Assembly (NCBI GenBank): GCA_041300525.1
Contig: JBGLNJ010000001.1
Coordinates: 4,774,001 to 4,838,000 of the forward strand
DNA from: JBGLNJ01 sp041300525
GTDB lineage: Bacteria; Chloroflexota; Anaerolineae; Fen-1058
DNA: 64,000 bases
Direction of reading: 5' to 3'
Below are positions 42,287 through 50,139 of this stretch, piece after piece (position 1 is the first letter of the stretch; the number at the start of each line of letters is the position of its first letter). The notes under the pieces were generated by a model, which was given only the letters and a program-made list of their open reading frames with translations, had not been told where the DNA came from and searched no databases. The position numbers were made by a program, and so were the translations under genes.

Positions 42287-42315
42287 ATCGTATCACAGCG
42301 CTTTGATCTTGTCAA
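42287..42315 (-). promoter_or_regulatory. Promoter E of tandem array (TTGACA-17-TACGAT)
   Basis: Minus-strand -35 TTGACA (42310-42315) and -10 TACGAT (42287-42292) with a 17-bp spacer. Most downstream member; the conserved +1 block is not seen, probably because the agaS-like fragment was joined just after it. Confidence 0.75.
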
Positions 42316-42406
42316 TACCGAGGGTCTCACTTGTTTCGGACTTTTAAGGCTTCCCGTCGATTCGCTTGCGCTTATCTCCGAGCCGTCCGTGGCGCAACGA
42401 TTGAGG

Positions 42407-42435
42407 AGTCTATCACTATCCCGTCGAGTTGTCAA
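42407..42435 (-). promoter_or_regulatory. Promoter A of tandem array (TTGACA-17-TAGACT)
   Basis: -35 TTGACA (42430-42435), -10 TAGACT (42407-42412), 17-bp spacer. Discriminator CCTCAA, then TCGTTGCGCC starting at the expected +1. Confidence 0.8.
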
Positions 42436-42512
42436 ATCCGACCCCTCACGCTTTTCGAGAGACCCGTTGTTCCGATTTCAGCAGTCAGGCTTTTTCGGCG
42501 CAACGAGGAGGG

Positions 42513-42541
42513 AATGTACCACACCCCATCGGGGCTGTCAA
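42513..42541 (-). promoter_or_regulatory. Promoter B of tandem array (TTGACA-17-TACATT)
   Basis: -35 TTGACA (42536-42541), -10 TACATT (42513-42518), 17-bp spacer. Discriminator CCCTCC, then TCGTTGCGCC. Confidence 0.8.
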
Positions 42542-42638
42542 GTTCAAGCCCCTGTCTTCTCGTAGATGGGTATCGGTCTGGATTTGTTCAGGTTCTCGGC
42601 TCGGAGGCGACTGGCCGTCCGTGGCGCAACGAAGAGAG

Positions 42639-42667
42639 AATGTACCACACCCCATCGAGGCTGTCAA
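42639..42667 (-). promoter_or_regulatory. Promoter C of tandem array (TTGACA-17-TACATT)
   Basis: -35 TTGACA (42662-42667), -10 TACATT (42639-42644), 17-bp spacer nearly identical to promoter B. Discriminator CTCTCT, then TCGTTGCGCC. Confidence 0.8.
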
Positions 42668-42748
42668 ATCCACGCTATCGTGTTCTCACGATCCTGCGAC
42701 ATCTCGGTTTGGTCAGGTGCTCGCCCGTCCGCGGCGCAACGAGAGGCG

Positions 42749-42777
42749 ACTATACCGCCATCTCACGATCCTGTCAA
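42749..42777 (-). promoter_or_regulatory. Promoter D of tandem array (TTGACA-17-TATAGT)
   Basis: -35 TTGACA (42772-42777), -10 TATAGT (42749-42754), 17-bp spacer. Discriminator CGCCTC, then TCGTTGCGCC. Most upstream member, 83 bp from the IS66-family element. Confidence 0.8.
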
Positions 42778-42866
42778 ATCAGGCCGGGGATGCTCTCTGA
42801 CACCACACGCTTGCCATGATAGGACACGATAGATCACATCGCTGCACGCATCATGGGACGTAAGTG

Positions 42867-42895
42867 TTCACCGTTCCATCGGAGTGTGATATACT
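42867..42895 (+). promoter_or_regulatory. Transposase promoter overlapping the left inverted repeat
   Basis: TTCACC (42867-42872) and TATACT (42890-42895) with a 17-bp spacer and an extended -10 TG, 7 bp before the ATG at 42902. The -35 lies within the inverted repeat, so transposase binding could repress it. Confidence 0.55.
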
Positions 42896-42901
42896 CGCCG
42901 C

Positions 42902-44287
42902 ATGACCACCGAAGAGATCCAGGCGCTACTCGCAGAACAGGCGCGGTTGAGCGGCGAGAACGCGATATTACGCGGCCAGGTAGAACAGTTGACGGGCCAG
43001 TTGCAGTTGGCGCTGGCGCGGATTGCCGAGTTGGAGCAGCGCCAGCCGGAACCGCCGGCGTTCGTGAAGCCGAACCGGCCGGCAACGGAGCCGAAAGGGC
43101 CGCGGAAGAAACGGGCGCTCGCGCATAATACCTCGCGCAAACGGGCGGAACCGACGCGGATTGAGCGGCATGTATTGGAGCGCTGCCCGGAGTGCACCTA
43201 CCGGCTCAGCGGCGAGAGCATCGACTACACGCGCGAGGTGATCGAGTTGCCGCCCCCGCAGCCCATCGAAGTGACCGAGCATCAAATCATCAAGCGTTGG
43301 TGTCCGTGTTGCGGGCGCTGGCGTAGCCCGAAGCTGGACTTGACGGGCCAAGTCATCGGGCAGGGGCGGATTGGGGTGCGGGTGGCGAGTCTGGTGAGTT
43401 ATTTGCGCACGACGTTGCGGCTGCCGTTCCGGTTGATTCAGAGCTATCTGGTGACGCTGCACAACTTGCGATTGAGTCTCGGGGAGATCGTGGAGCTCAC
43501 CCATGACGTGCGGCAGCAATTGCAGCCGCAGGCGAGCCAACTCAAGACTGCGCTCCAAACCAGCACAGTGACGCATGGCGATGAAACGAGTTGGCGCGAG
43601 AACGGCCAGAATGGTTACGCCTGGGCCTTTGTGACGGCGGGGCCGGCGGCGGTGCGCTACTTCGAGTACGATCACAGCCGGAATCATCTGGTCGCCCAGC
43701 GCATTTTGGGCGCCAAGTGGCGGGGCTGGCTGGTGACGGACTTCTATGCCGCCTACAATCTGATTCCGGGGCGCCATCAACGCTGTTGGGTCCATCTGCT
43801 GCGCGATCTCCATGACCTCAAACAGACACACACCGCCAATCCCGAGGTGTTGGCGTGGGTGACGGCCGTGCGCACGCTGTATGATGAGGCGCAAGCTTGG
43901 TTGGTGGCGCACCCGGCGCCCAGCCTGGTGGCCCGCCACACCCAGTACGCTGACGTCTTCACGCGGGCTTGCCGTTTGGGCGAGCAGTATGCTCTGACGT
44001 ACGACCACCCGTGTTGCGCCTTAGCCAAGCGTCTGCTGCGGCACCAGGATGAGTTGTTCCAGTTCGTCTTGGTGCCGGGCTTGCCGGCCGACAACAATCT
44101 GGCGGAACGCAGCATCCGGCCATTGGTCATCATGCGCAAGATCAGCGGCGGCACCCGCAGCAGCGAAGGCACGACAACACGCCTAACGCTCGCCAGCGTG
44201 TTCCAGACCTGGGCCGCCCGCAACCTCAATCCCTTCGTTGAGTGTCTGGCTGCTTTGCAGAAACCCACCGCCACCGCCCAGCCCTAA
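42902..44287 (+). CDS. tnpC: IS66-family transposase
   Basis: 461 residues. A leucine-zipper-like N-terminal coiled coil (EIQALLAEQARLSGENAILR), a zinc finger (HVLERCPECTYRLSG and RWCPCCGRWRSPKL; CxxC pairs), then the DDE catalytic domain: Asp in VTHGDETSWRENG, Asp in WLVTDFYAAYNLIPG, and Glu in DNNLAERSIRPLVIMRK. The C-terminal segment SVFQTWAARNLNPFVECLAA is typical. The gene is intact, so the element may be active. Confidence 0.95.
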   Translation: MTTEEIQALLAEQARLSGENAILRGQVEQLTGQLQLALARIAELEQRQPEPPAFVKPNRPATEPKGPRKKRALAHNTSRKRAEPTRIERHVLERCPECTYRLSGESIDYTREVIELPPPQPIEVTEHQIIKRWCPCCGRWRSPKLDLTGQVIGQGRIGVRVASLVSYLRTTLRLPFRLIQSYLVTLHNLRLSLGEIVELTHDVRQQLQPQASQLKTALQTSTVTHGDETSWRENGQNGYAWAFVTAGPAAVRYFEYDHSRNHLVAQRILGAKWRGWLVTDFYAAYNLIPGRHQRCWVHLLRDLHDLKQTHTANPEVLAWVTAVRTLYDEAQAWLVAHPAPSLVARHTQYADVFTRACRLGEQYALTYDHPCCALAKRLLRHQDELFQFVLVPGLPADNNLAERSIRPLVIMRKISGGTRSSEGTTTRLTLASVFQTWAARNLNPFVECLAALQKPTATAQP

Positions 44288-44330
44288 ATCCCCTTACCCG
44301 AACGGTGAACAGTTACGCCACGATCAGGTA

Positions 44331-44359
44331 TTGACAGCAGCATGATTTCATAGTAGCCT
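44331..44359 (+). promoter_or_regulatory. Candidate promoter downstream of the IS element
   Basis: TTGACA (44331-44336), 17-bp spacer, TAGCCT (44354-44359, weak), 31 bp before the ATG at 44390. Confidence 0.4.
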
Positions 44360-44389
44360 TTGATCATCCAGGCTACACACAGAGCGTCG

Positions 44390-44923
44390 ATGCCACCGAA
44401 CTCAGCCCCGACATCTGAGGAAATGCTCTACGTTGACCAGGATCACCCCCTGGCCGACTTCACATTCGACAGCGCGCTGGGCTGGTATCAGTCCCCAGCG
44501 CCTTATCGCGTGCTCATCGTGCTGGAGCGAAGCATCCGGCCTACCGATTTGCGCAAGGGCATGCGGCTGGCAGCGCGCCTCAGTTGGGAGGTCGTCCAGG
44601 GGAAACGCTGGCGCCACATGCGGGTGCTGCGCGTGGTGGCGTCAGCACTCCTTGGAACTGATAGCGCAACTTCTGGCCCGCTAACCGAAGTCGAGCCCAC
44701 GTCTTTCTCGATATTTCTGGCCCGCGCGCCGCGCACCGATCGGCCTGGCGGGGCGCGCGGCGCCGTGGGCCGCAAGGCCTTGGTGGCGGGGGACGGCACC
44801 GAAGCGCACAGTATCACCCTACCGGCGTCCGCCTGGCGGCTGCTGGAGCGGATCGGCAGCGGCAATCGGTCGGAAGGCGTGCGCCGACTGGTGGAGGAGC
44901 ATCGAGCCGTGGTCAAGGAGTAG
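44390..44923 (+). CDS. Hypothetical protein with C-terminal helix-turn-helix-like segment
   Basis: 177 residues: PLADFTFDSALGWYQSPAPY, RVLIVLERSIRPTDLRKGMR and LAARLSWEVVQ, then GTEAHSITLPASAWRLLERI and GSGNRSEGVRRLVEEHRAVV. The last part resembles a ribbon-helix-helix segment (ITLP...WRLLERIG..NRSEGVRRL), suggesting DNA binding. No family recognised for the rest. Confidence 0.5.
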   Translation: MPPNSAPTSEEMLYVDQDHPLADFTFDSALGWYQSPAPYRVLIVLERSIRPTDLRKGMRLAARLSWEVVQGKRWRHMRVLRVVASALLGTDSATSGPLTEVEPTSFSIFLARAPRTDRPGGARGAVGRKALVAGDGTEAHSITLPASAWRLLERIGSGNRSEGVRRLVEEHRAVVKE

Positions 44924-44950
44924 CCTGATTGGGCCGCGCGCGACGCCAGC

Positions 44951-45090
44951 TTGCCTTCCGCGCTGCAGAACTGGTGGGATGCGCGTGGCCACACGCTCAA
45001 CCTCATGCTCGTGCTGTGCGGATCGGCCGTGCAGATGATGGAGGGACTCCTGACCGGCGCCGCGCCGCTGGCGGGCTGTGTGGCGGGCAG
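44951..45090 (+). pseudogene. Fragment of an archaeal-type AAA ATPase (ATPase_2/DUF234)
   Basis: About 45 residues LPSALQNWWDARGHTLNLML then VLCGSAVQMMEGLLTGAAPL, the Walker B-distal/sensor region of ATPase_2 proteins (LPSxLQxxWD...LILCGSxxxxMExLL). Both flanks are lost; the join to the regulator gene is near 45090. Confidence 0.5.
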
Positions 45091-45094
45091 CACT

Positions 45095-46381
45095 CTGGGC
45101 TTCTTGCAGCACAACTTTTGCCGCGTCGGTTTCCTTTTGTCCGATGAGCAGAATGCCCAGGTTGCTGCAGGCAATCGCCAGGGAAGCGGGGTCGCCCTCG
45201 TCGCGGGCCAGGCGTGCGGCTTGTTCCAGCGTGACGCGCGCTTCGGACAGTCGCCCCATGCGCGCCAGCAGGCCGCCCAGGCCGCCCAACAAAGGCAAGC
45301 TGGTCACCGACTTGAGAGGGGACCGACGTAGAGCCTGAACATAGTGCGTTTCGGCGGCCGGATAATCCCCGATGCCGGTCTCGGCGGCAGCCAGGTCAGA
45401 GAGGATGAGGGCTTGCAAATCAGGAGCGTTCGCGAGAGGCAGGGCGGTGGTCAACGCGGCGAGAGCGGCTTCACATTGTCCTAACCGAATGTGAAAGCGC
45501 CCCTGCCAGCGCAAAGCATCCGCCTGCGCGTGGCCGCTGGCTTGCTCTCCCCAAGTCGTGGCCCGCTCCAACCCCTGCCGAAACGCTCCCAGCGTTTCGA
45601 GCAAAGAGAGGTGCGCGCGTTGAGCGGCGATGGCCGCATCGGGCATCTGGGGAAGCTGTTCCGGGTGCGCCTCGCCGCGCAGGATGCGTTGATAGAGCGT
45701 CGTGGTCTCGGGCAGCGGATCACTCTGCAACTCGGCGCGCGCGCGTTGCCGAAAAGTGTCGTAACAGCGGCGGGCCGACTCGCGCTGGCCCAAGGCCCAG
45801 TGACAGGCCATGACCAAGCGCGCCGCGGCTTCGTTCAAGGAATCGGCCGCCAAAAGTGTCTCGGCATCGGACAAGGCCGCTTCCCATTGCCGCGCCTCGT
45901 AACGGCGCTCGGCGCGCATTTCCAACGCGCCCAGGTAGCGCAGGCGCAACCGCTCCCGCTCCAACTGCGCCCATTCGTCGTAAGCATCGGGCAGGAACGG
46001 GCCGGCGTAAAGATTCAGCGCCGTGTCCAGGTCGCCCCCTTCGAGCGCGGCCTCGAACGCGAGCGCATCTACCCAGGGCGGCGTGGCCGGATTCCACTGC
46101 ACGGCGTCGTCTTGCACGCAGAGGCTATCGGGGGGAAGCGCCTGGCGCAAATGCCAGAGCGCCTGGCGCAAGTTATTCGCCGCCGGGCCGGAGGGCTTGT
46201 GAGACCAGAACAAGTCTTGCAGCTCTTCGCGGCGGTGAGCGCGTTTCCAGTTTAACGCCAGGTAAGCCAGCAGGCGCAATGGCCTGGGCTGGACACGCAA
46301 AGGCTCCTGCGCGGCGCAGGCCTGTTCGCCCCGCGTGATGTATGTCGGTCCAAAGAGGTGGAGATTAACTTGGTCGTTCAA
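45095..46381 (-). CDS. BTAD/SARP-type transcriptional regulator, 3'-truncated
   Basis: About 430 residues. N-terminal winged helix (LRVQPRPLRLLAYLALNWKR, FWSHKPSGPAANNLRQALWH), then a BTAD helical repeat domain (FEAALEGGDLDTALNLYAGP, LARLVMACHWALGQRESARR-type motifs) and TPR repeats (LATALPLANAPDLQ style). BTAD regulators activate adjacent operons in response to an unknown ligand. It starts 14 bp after the aldo/keto reductase gene; the C-terminal TPR part is lost at about 45090. Confidence 0.75.
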
Positions 46382-46395
46382 GCTGTTTGCAGAGC

Positions 46396-47391
46396 CTATC
46401 CTGCCAGAATTTGATCAATCGTCTGCAGTTCTTGCGCCGTAAAGGCAAGGTTTTGGAGTGTCCCCACGGCATCCTCGATCTGCGAGACGCGGCTCGCGCC
46501 GATCAGCGCCGACGTCATTTCTGGATGCCGCAAGACCCACGCCAGTGACAGTTGCGCCAGCGTTTGGCCGCGCGCTTGCGCCAGTTCGTTCAGGCGGCGG
46601 ACCTTGGCGATCTTGTCCTCCGTGACCTGCTCCGGCCTGAGGAACCCGTGCGGCTTGCCGGCCCGCGAGTCCCCTGGGATACCGTTGAGATATCGGTCCG
46701 TGAGCAATCCTTGCGCCAGTGGCGAAAACGCGATACAGCCGATGCCCTCTTCGCCCAACACCTTGAGCAAGCCTTCCTCAACCCAGCGGTTGAACATGTT
46801 GTAGCTGGGCTGATGGATCAGGCAGGGCATTCCCAGGTCGCGCAAAATCTGTGTGGCCTGACGTGTCTGCTCCGGCGTGTACGACGAGATGCCGACGTAC
46901 AGCGCCTTGCCGCTCCGTGCGATCTGGTCGAGCGCGCCCATCGTTTCTTCCAGCGGCGTTTCCGGGTCAGGGCGGTGCGAGTAAAAGATGTCCACGTACT
47001 CTAGCCCCATCCGGCTCAAGCTCTGATCCAGGCTGGCGATCAGATATTTGCGCGATCCCCACTCGCCATAGGGACCGGGCCACATCCAGTACCCGGCCTT
47101 GGAGGAGATGATCAACTCGTCCCGATAGCGGCCCAAATCCTGACGCAAAATCTTACCAAAGGTTTCTTCCGCGGAACCCGGCGGCGGGCCATAGTTGTTC
47201 GCCAGGTCGAAGTGCGTAATGCCCAGGTCGAACGCGTGCCAGATCATCGCGCGGGCATTTTCAAGCACGTCTACCCCGCCAAAGTTGTGCCACAGGCCCA
47301 GCGAAATCGCCGGCAACATCAATCCGCTGCGACCACAGCGCTTGTAGCGCATCGAGTCATAGCGTGTGTCTGAGGGAACGTAAGCTGTCAT
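46396..47391 (-). CDS. Aldo/keto reductase (glyceraldehyde-3-phosphate reductase-like)
   Basis: 331 residues, NADPH-dependent TIM barrel. The catalytic tetrad is visible: Asp in GITHFDLANNYG with Tyr in NNYG, Lys in LIISSKAGYWMW, and His in DIFYSHRPDPETP. NMFNRWVEEGLLKVLGEEGI and SLAWVLRHPEMTSALIGASR are as in the YghZ/Gpr subgroup (AKR14), which reduces L-glyceraldehyde-3-phosphate and methylglyoxal. It is the first gene of a two-gene unit with the BTAD regulator. Confidence 0.9.
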   Translation of the reverse strand: MTAYVPSDTRYDSMRYKRCGRSGLMLPAISLGLWHNFGGVDVLENARAMIWHAFDLGITHFDLANNYGPPPGSAEETFGKILRQDLGRYRDELIISSKAGYWMWPGPYGEWGSRKYLIASLDQSLSRMGLEYVDIFYSHRPDPETPLEETMGALDQIARSGKALYVGISSYTPEQTRQATQILRDLGMPCLIHQPSYNMFNRWVEEGLLKVLGEEGIGCIAFSPLAQGLLTDRYLNGIPGDSRAGKPHGFLRPEQVTEDKIAKVRRLNELAQARGQTLAQLSLAWVLRHPEMTSALIGASRVSQIEDAVGTLQNLAFTAQELQTIDQILAG

Positions 47392-47598
47392 GGTTTCCTC
47401 CGTATAGAATTGCCCTGCAACACTTGCATCAACGGCGAGATTTCTTGCAGCAGCTTTTTCTTCCGCGACGCGAAGACTTTGCTGGCAAAGTCGAATCTAC
47501 ACTAATCTTTTTAGAATTCGCGGCCATTCGCGCAGATTCGCGGAGAAAAAAAACGGTCGTGGCAGAAAGCCGCGCTATGTGAATGGTTTTTCAAAAAG

Positions 47599-47898
47599 CT
47601 ACTCTTCCACAAACTGGCCGTCCGTTACCTTCCGGTCAATCAGCTTGTGCCGGGCGTCGAACGTGAGCGTCACTTCGATCTGCTGAAAGCAGCGTTGTTT
47701 GCCCATCAGCAACTTGCGGCAGAAATAGGATGTGACTTGGCCGTTTTCATCGTACTCGACGCTCAAATCGTTGCTCAAGTTGACCTGGGCGCGAATGACT
47801 TCGCCGCAGCGATTGCACTGCACGGCCAGCGAGTAGGTATGGCCGCCGCCCTGTGCAGTGGCGGCGAAAAGAGTAGTGAGCTTTTTGATCAAGTTCAT
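47599..47898 (-). CDS. Small conserved hypothetical protein
   Basis: 99 residues: MNLIKKLTTLFAATAQGGGH, YSLAVQCNRCGEVIRAQVNL (C-x2-C), VEYDENGQVTSYFCRKLLMG and QQIEVTLTFDARHKLIDRKV. The pattern (C-x2-C ... Y-F-C-R-K) suggests a small zinc-binding beta protein, common in Chloroflexota. No known function. Confidence 0.65.
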   Translation of the reverse strand: MNLIKKLTTLFAATAQGGGHTYSLAVQCNRCGEVIRAQVNLSNDLSVEYDENGQVTSYFCRKLLMGKQRCFQQIEVTLTFDARHKLIDRKVTDGQFVEE

Positions 47899-47935
47899 GG
47901 CTGATTGGCTCCTTTGTCACATCACGTTTTTTTCG

Positions 47936-48475
47936 CTACTCAATCAACAAAAGTGCATAGCGGTTCATCGCCTGGGAATAATCCGACAGAACCCCTATTG
48001 GATAACCCTGCTGCCTGACCGTTGAATAGACATCCACCGCCATGGCTTCGGGAGTGGGCCGCGCCGATCTCGGATTCTTGCACTCTTCCCTCACGCCTGA
48101 ACAATCGGCGCAGAGGCCGCAACTGTCCATGAACAGAAGGAATGTCTTTTGAAAGCCGGCAAGAAAGACCGCCCGCTCCAGCTTCAAGAGCTCCTGATTC
48201 ACCCCTTTTGACCAGGCATGACGGTCTTCGGGCTTTTCGACTTTCCTTTCGAAATGGAGAATCGCCGCAGTGCTGTATTCGTCAAAGAACCGCCGACATT
48301 CCGAGACCGAAGGAACACTGGGCGGGCAAGCCGCATTTCTCCCATACTCGGCGCAGCCGAACATGCACTTTATGCGCACCCATTGGGCAACGACGATGTC
48401 TTTAGGCTTGATCCATTTAAAGTCCGTATAGCCATGTTGGGCAAACAGCGGTTCCAGTTCTGCGTGGTCGTTCAT
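47936..48475 (-). CDS. DUF2284 metal-binding protein
   Basis: 179 residues. Cysteine motifs are CMFGCAEYGRNAACPPSVPS and MDSCGLCADCSGVREECKNP. The latter is typical of DUF2284 (predicted metal-binding, often next to radical SAM or corrinoid proteins). The ATG at 48475 is preferred because AGGAAAGGA lies about 8 nt upstream; the frame is open further up to 48592 but without a site. Function unknown. Confidence 0.78.
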   Translation of the reverse strand: MNDHAELEPLFAQHGYTDFKWIKPKDIVVAQWVRIKCMFGCAEYGRNAACPPSVPSVSECRRFFDEYSTAAILHFERKVEKPEDRHAWSKGVNQELLKLERAVFLAGFQKTFLLFMDSCGLCADCSGVREECKNPRSARPTPEAMAVDVYSTVRQQGYPIGVLSDYSQAMNRYALLLIE

Positions 48476-48655
48476 GCTGAAATCCTTTCCTCCCTGGCCG
48501 TGCCAGGTCGTAATGGGGGATTCGGTGTCCCCAATTTCTCTGAATACTCTTTCGCCTCCGCTGGACACGGCGATACTTGGCGTCCACGGCAAGATCGCAT
48601 GTTACGCGACGGGAAAGTCAAAAGGCGGGGATCGAGCGAGTTGAGGACGGTGTGA

Positions 48656-49081
48656 TCAATCGTCGTCGGCAGGATGGACTGACTCGTTCTCCGTTGCCAC
48701 GCGCACCTGTTCCTCTGCCCAGCAGCGAATGTGCGCGACCCAACTCGCCGCATCTTCTCGCGTGATCGCCTCGATGTCCATGTCGTCATAGCGAAAGGTG
48801 ACGGCAAAAGGATTCAGTCGGCCCAATGAATCGTCGGCGACTGGCGGCTCAATCTCGTGCTCGCGCAGCAATTGCGCCAGTTCGGTCAGATTGTGTGTGC
48901 GCCTGAACTCGATCTGGCGCGAGAACAACACTGCCTTGAGCGATTTTTCCACGGCTTGTTGAGCGTGAAAGCACACAATCGAAAGATGCGCTTCCGGCTC
49001 GTCGCTCAGAATCTCGAAAACCTTGATGTCACGGTCGGCCATTTGCAGCGACCGCCACGCCTCTTCAATGTGCGGCTTCAT
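48656..49081 (-). CDS. HEPN-domain protein (toxin-antitoxin-like pair)
   Basis: 141 residues, HEPN family: WRSLQMADRDIKVFEILSDE, VCFHAQQAVEKSLKAVLFSR, HNLTELAQLLREHEIEPPV and PFAVTFRYDDMDIEAITRED. The usual catalytic R-x4-6-H near the C-terminus is replaced by FRYDD, so it may be a non-cleaving member. It overlaps the nucleotidyltransferase gene by 17 bp (49065-49081). Confidence 0.8.
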   Translation of the reverse strand: MKPHIEEAWRSLQMADRDIKVFEILSDEPEAHLSIVCFHAQQAVEKSLKAVLFSRQIEFRRTHNLTELAQLLREHEIEPPVADDSLGRLNPFAVTFRYDDMDIEAITREDAASWVAHIRCWAEEQVRVATENESVHPADDD

Positions 49082-49385
49082 ACACCGGCTTTCCTTCCTT
49101 GCGCGCCCAGTAGAGCACGGTGCCGGGTACCTGGCTGCGCCGTTCGTATTCGGCCTCCGAATAGACCAGCAAGTCTACGCCCGTGCCAAGGCGGCCCACC
49201 ACTTTTTGCAGGCGGATCATTTCCTCGTACCGATCCGGCACGCGCGGCTCGATCACCATGATGTCCAGGTCAGAATCCTCGCTCGCGTCGCCGCGCCCGT
49301 AGGAGCCGAACAGGATCACGCGGCTGGGCTGCGCCGCCGCGACGATGCGCTGGACCACCTGTTGCAAAGTTTGCTCGTCAATCAT
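49065..49385 (-). CDS. MNT-type minimal nucleotidyltransferase
   Basis: 106 residues: ILFGSYGRGDASEDSDLDIM contains the G-S-x-x-x-G-...-D-x-D catalytic core, and VDLLVYSEAEYERRSQVPGT the third acidic residue. MNT proteins pair with HEPN partners; in the HepT/MntA system MntA AMPylates the toxin. Upstream gene of the coupled pair. Confidence 0.85.
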   Translation of the reverse strand: MIDEQTLQQVVQRIVAAAQPSRVILFGSYGRGDASEDSDLDIMVIEPRVPDRYEEMIRLQKVVGRLGTGVDLLVYSEAEYERRSQVPGTVLYWARKEGKPVYEAAH

Positions 49386-49554
49386 TTTCCAACCTCACGG
49401 CCTTTTGCCGCCGGGCACGCACACGCAAGATTGTATGTCAGGCGCGGGGAAAAGTCAAAAGGCGCAACCGGTGTTCCTTGCCTTCACGTTGGAAACTGCA
49501 CGGCGAAGGGGAACGAAAACAGGGCGGATGTGCTCCGCCCCGTAGAGGGAAAAG

Positions 49555-49636
49555 AACCTTGCGAAGCATAGTGAGAGTTCGCTGCGTAATGAGCGGAACC
49601 CTTACCCATTAAGGGTACCCTGGGGGTCGCAAGGTT
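49555..49636. repeat. Palindrome-ended repeat element, copy 1
   Basis: AACCTTGCGA (49555-49564) pairs with TCGCAAGGTT (49627-49636). The right half contains CTTACCCATTAAGGGTACCC and GGGGGTCGCAAGG, shared with copy 2. It lies between the MNT gene and the next minus-strand gene, 14 bp beyond that gene's stop. Confidence 0.8.
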
Positions 49637-49649
49637 CAAAAGATACTGT

Positions 49650-50117
49650 TTACTTGAGCGATACCTCAATCACTGCCATCGTATTTTCGTAGCGAGGCAA
49701 TTGAAAGCTCTCGCTGGCAGCCAGCAGCTTGCCGCCCGGACCCTGGTAAATCACCCAGCGGAATGGCCCGGTGTCGAAATTGGCCCGGGCGACCCACCAG
49801 ACTTTGCCCACGCCGTCGCTGACTTTTTCGCTCGTTCCGCGCCAGCCTTCCACATCGTGCCAGTTGCCCAGGCGGTCTTGCCACTGGACGACGGTCCATA
49901 GCGCCGGTTGGGCGGCGGGCTGGACGCTCAACTTGATCAAAGCGCCAGGGGCTGAGGCAGCCGGCTCCACGATTGGCGTTGGCGGTGGGGTGGGGCGGGG
50001 CGGCAGAGCCGACACGGTGGCTCGAGTGGGCAGCGTTGCCGACGCCACCAGCAGCAGGGCGCACAGGCCACTGACTAGAAACTTGCAGATGTTCGATACA
50101 CGGTCGGTTGTAAGCAT
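49650..50117 (-). CDS. Secreted hypothetical protein
   Basis: 155 residues with a signal peptide (FLVSGLCALLLVASATLPTR) and a Pro-rich linker (PPRPTPPPTPIVEPAAS), then a beta domain (LWTVVQWQDRLGNWHDVEGW, VWWVARANFDTGPFRWVIYQ). Typical of Chloroflexota exported proteins; family not recognised. It is followed by a hairpin repeat. Confidence 0.6.
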   Translation of the reverse strand: MLTTDRVSNICKFLVSGLCALLLVASATLPTRATVSALPPRPTPPPTPIVEPAASAPGALIKLSVQPAAQPALWTVVQWQDRLGNWHDVEGWRGTSEKVSDGVGKVWWVARANFDTGPFRWVIYQGPGGKLLAASESFQLPRYENTMAVIEVSLK

Positions 50118-50139
50118 GTCTACACCCTCCGAATCTGTG

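Larger units (their letters stand above)
42381..42790 (-). repeat. Four interspersed ~60-bp repeats, each a promoter plus common leader
   Basis: On the minus strand each unit reads TTGACA, 17 bp, -10 hexamer, 6 C-rich bases, then TCGTTGCGCC and (in three of four) RCGGACGG. The core GGCGCAACGA (plus strand) is at 42391, 42497, 42623 and 42733, i.e. 106, 126 and 110 bp apart. Spacer sequences between units are unrelated, except for an ATCGTG-TTCT-CACGAT hairpin at 42677-42692. Not CRISPR: the repeats are imperfect and too long. Confidence 0.85.
42860..44316 (+). mobile_element. Complete IS66-family insertion sequence (single-gene type)
   Basis: Terminal inverted repeats GTAAGTGTTCACCGTTC (42860-42876) and its complement at 44300-44316 match at 16 of 17 positions and begin with GTAA, as IS66 ends do. 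The 1457-bp element carries one transposase gene and lacks the accessory tnpA/tnpB, as in the ISBst12 subgroup. Flanking 8-mers (CATGGGAC and GCCACGAT) are not direct repeats, so no target duplication is visible. Confidence 0.88.

Noticed and set aside
42381..42790. Regularly spaced repeats suggesting a CRISPR array
   Set aside because: The units are about 60 bp, imperfect, 106-126 bp apart and each contains a canonical promoter on the minus strand; no cas gene is near.
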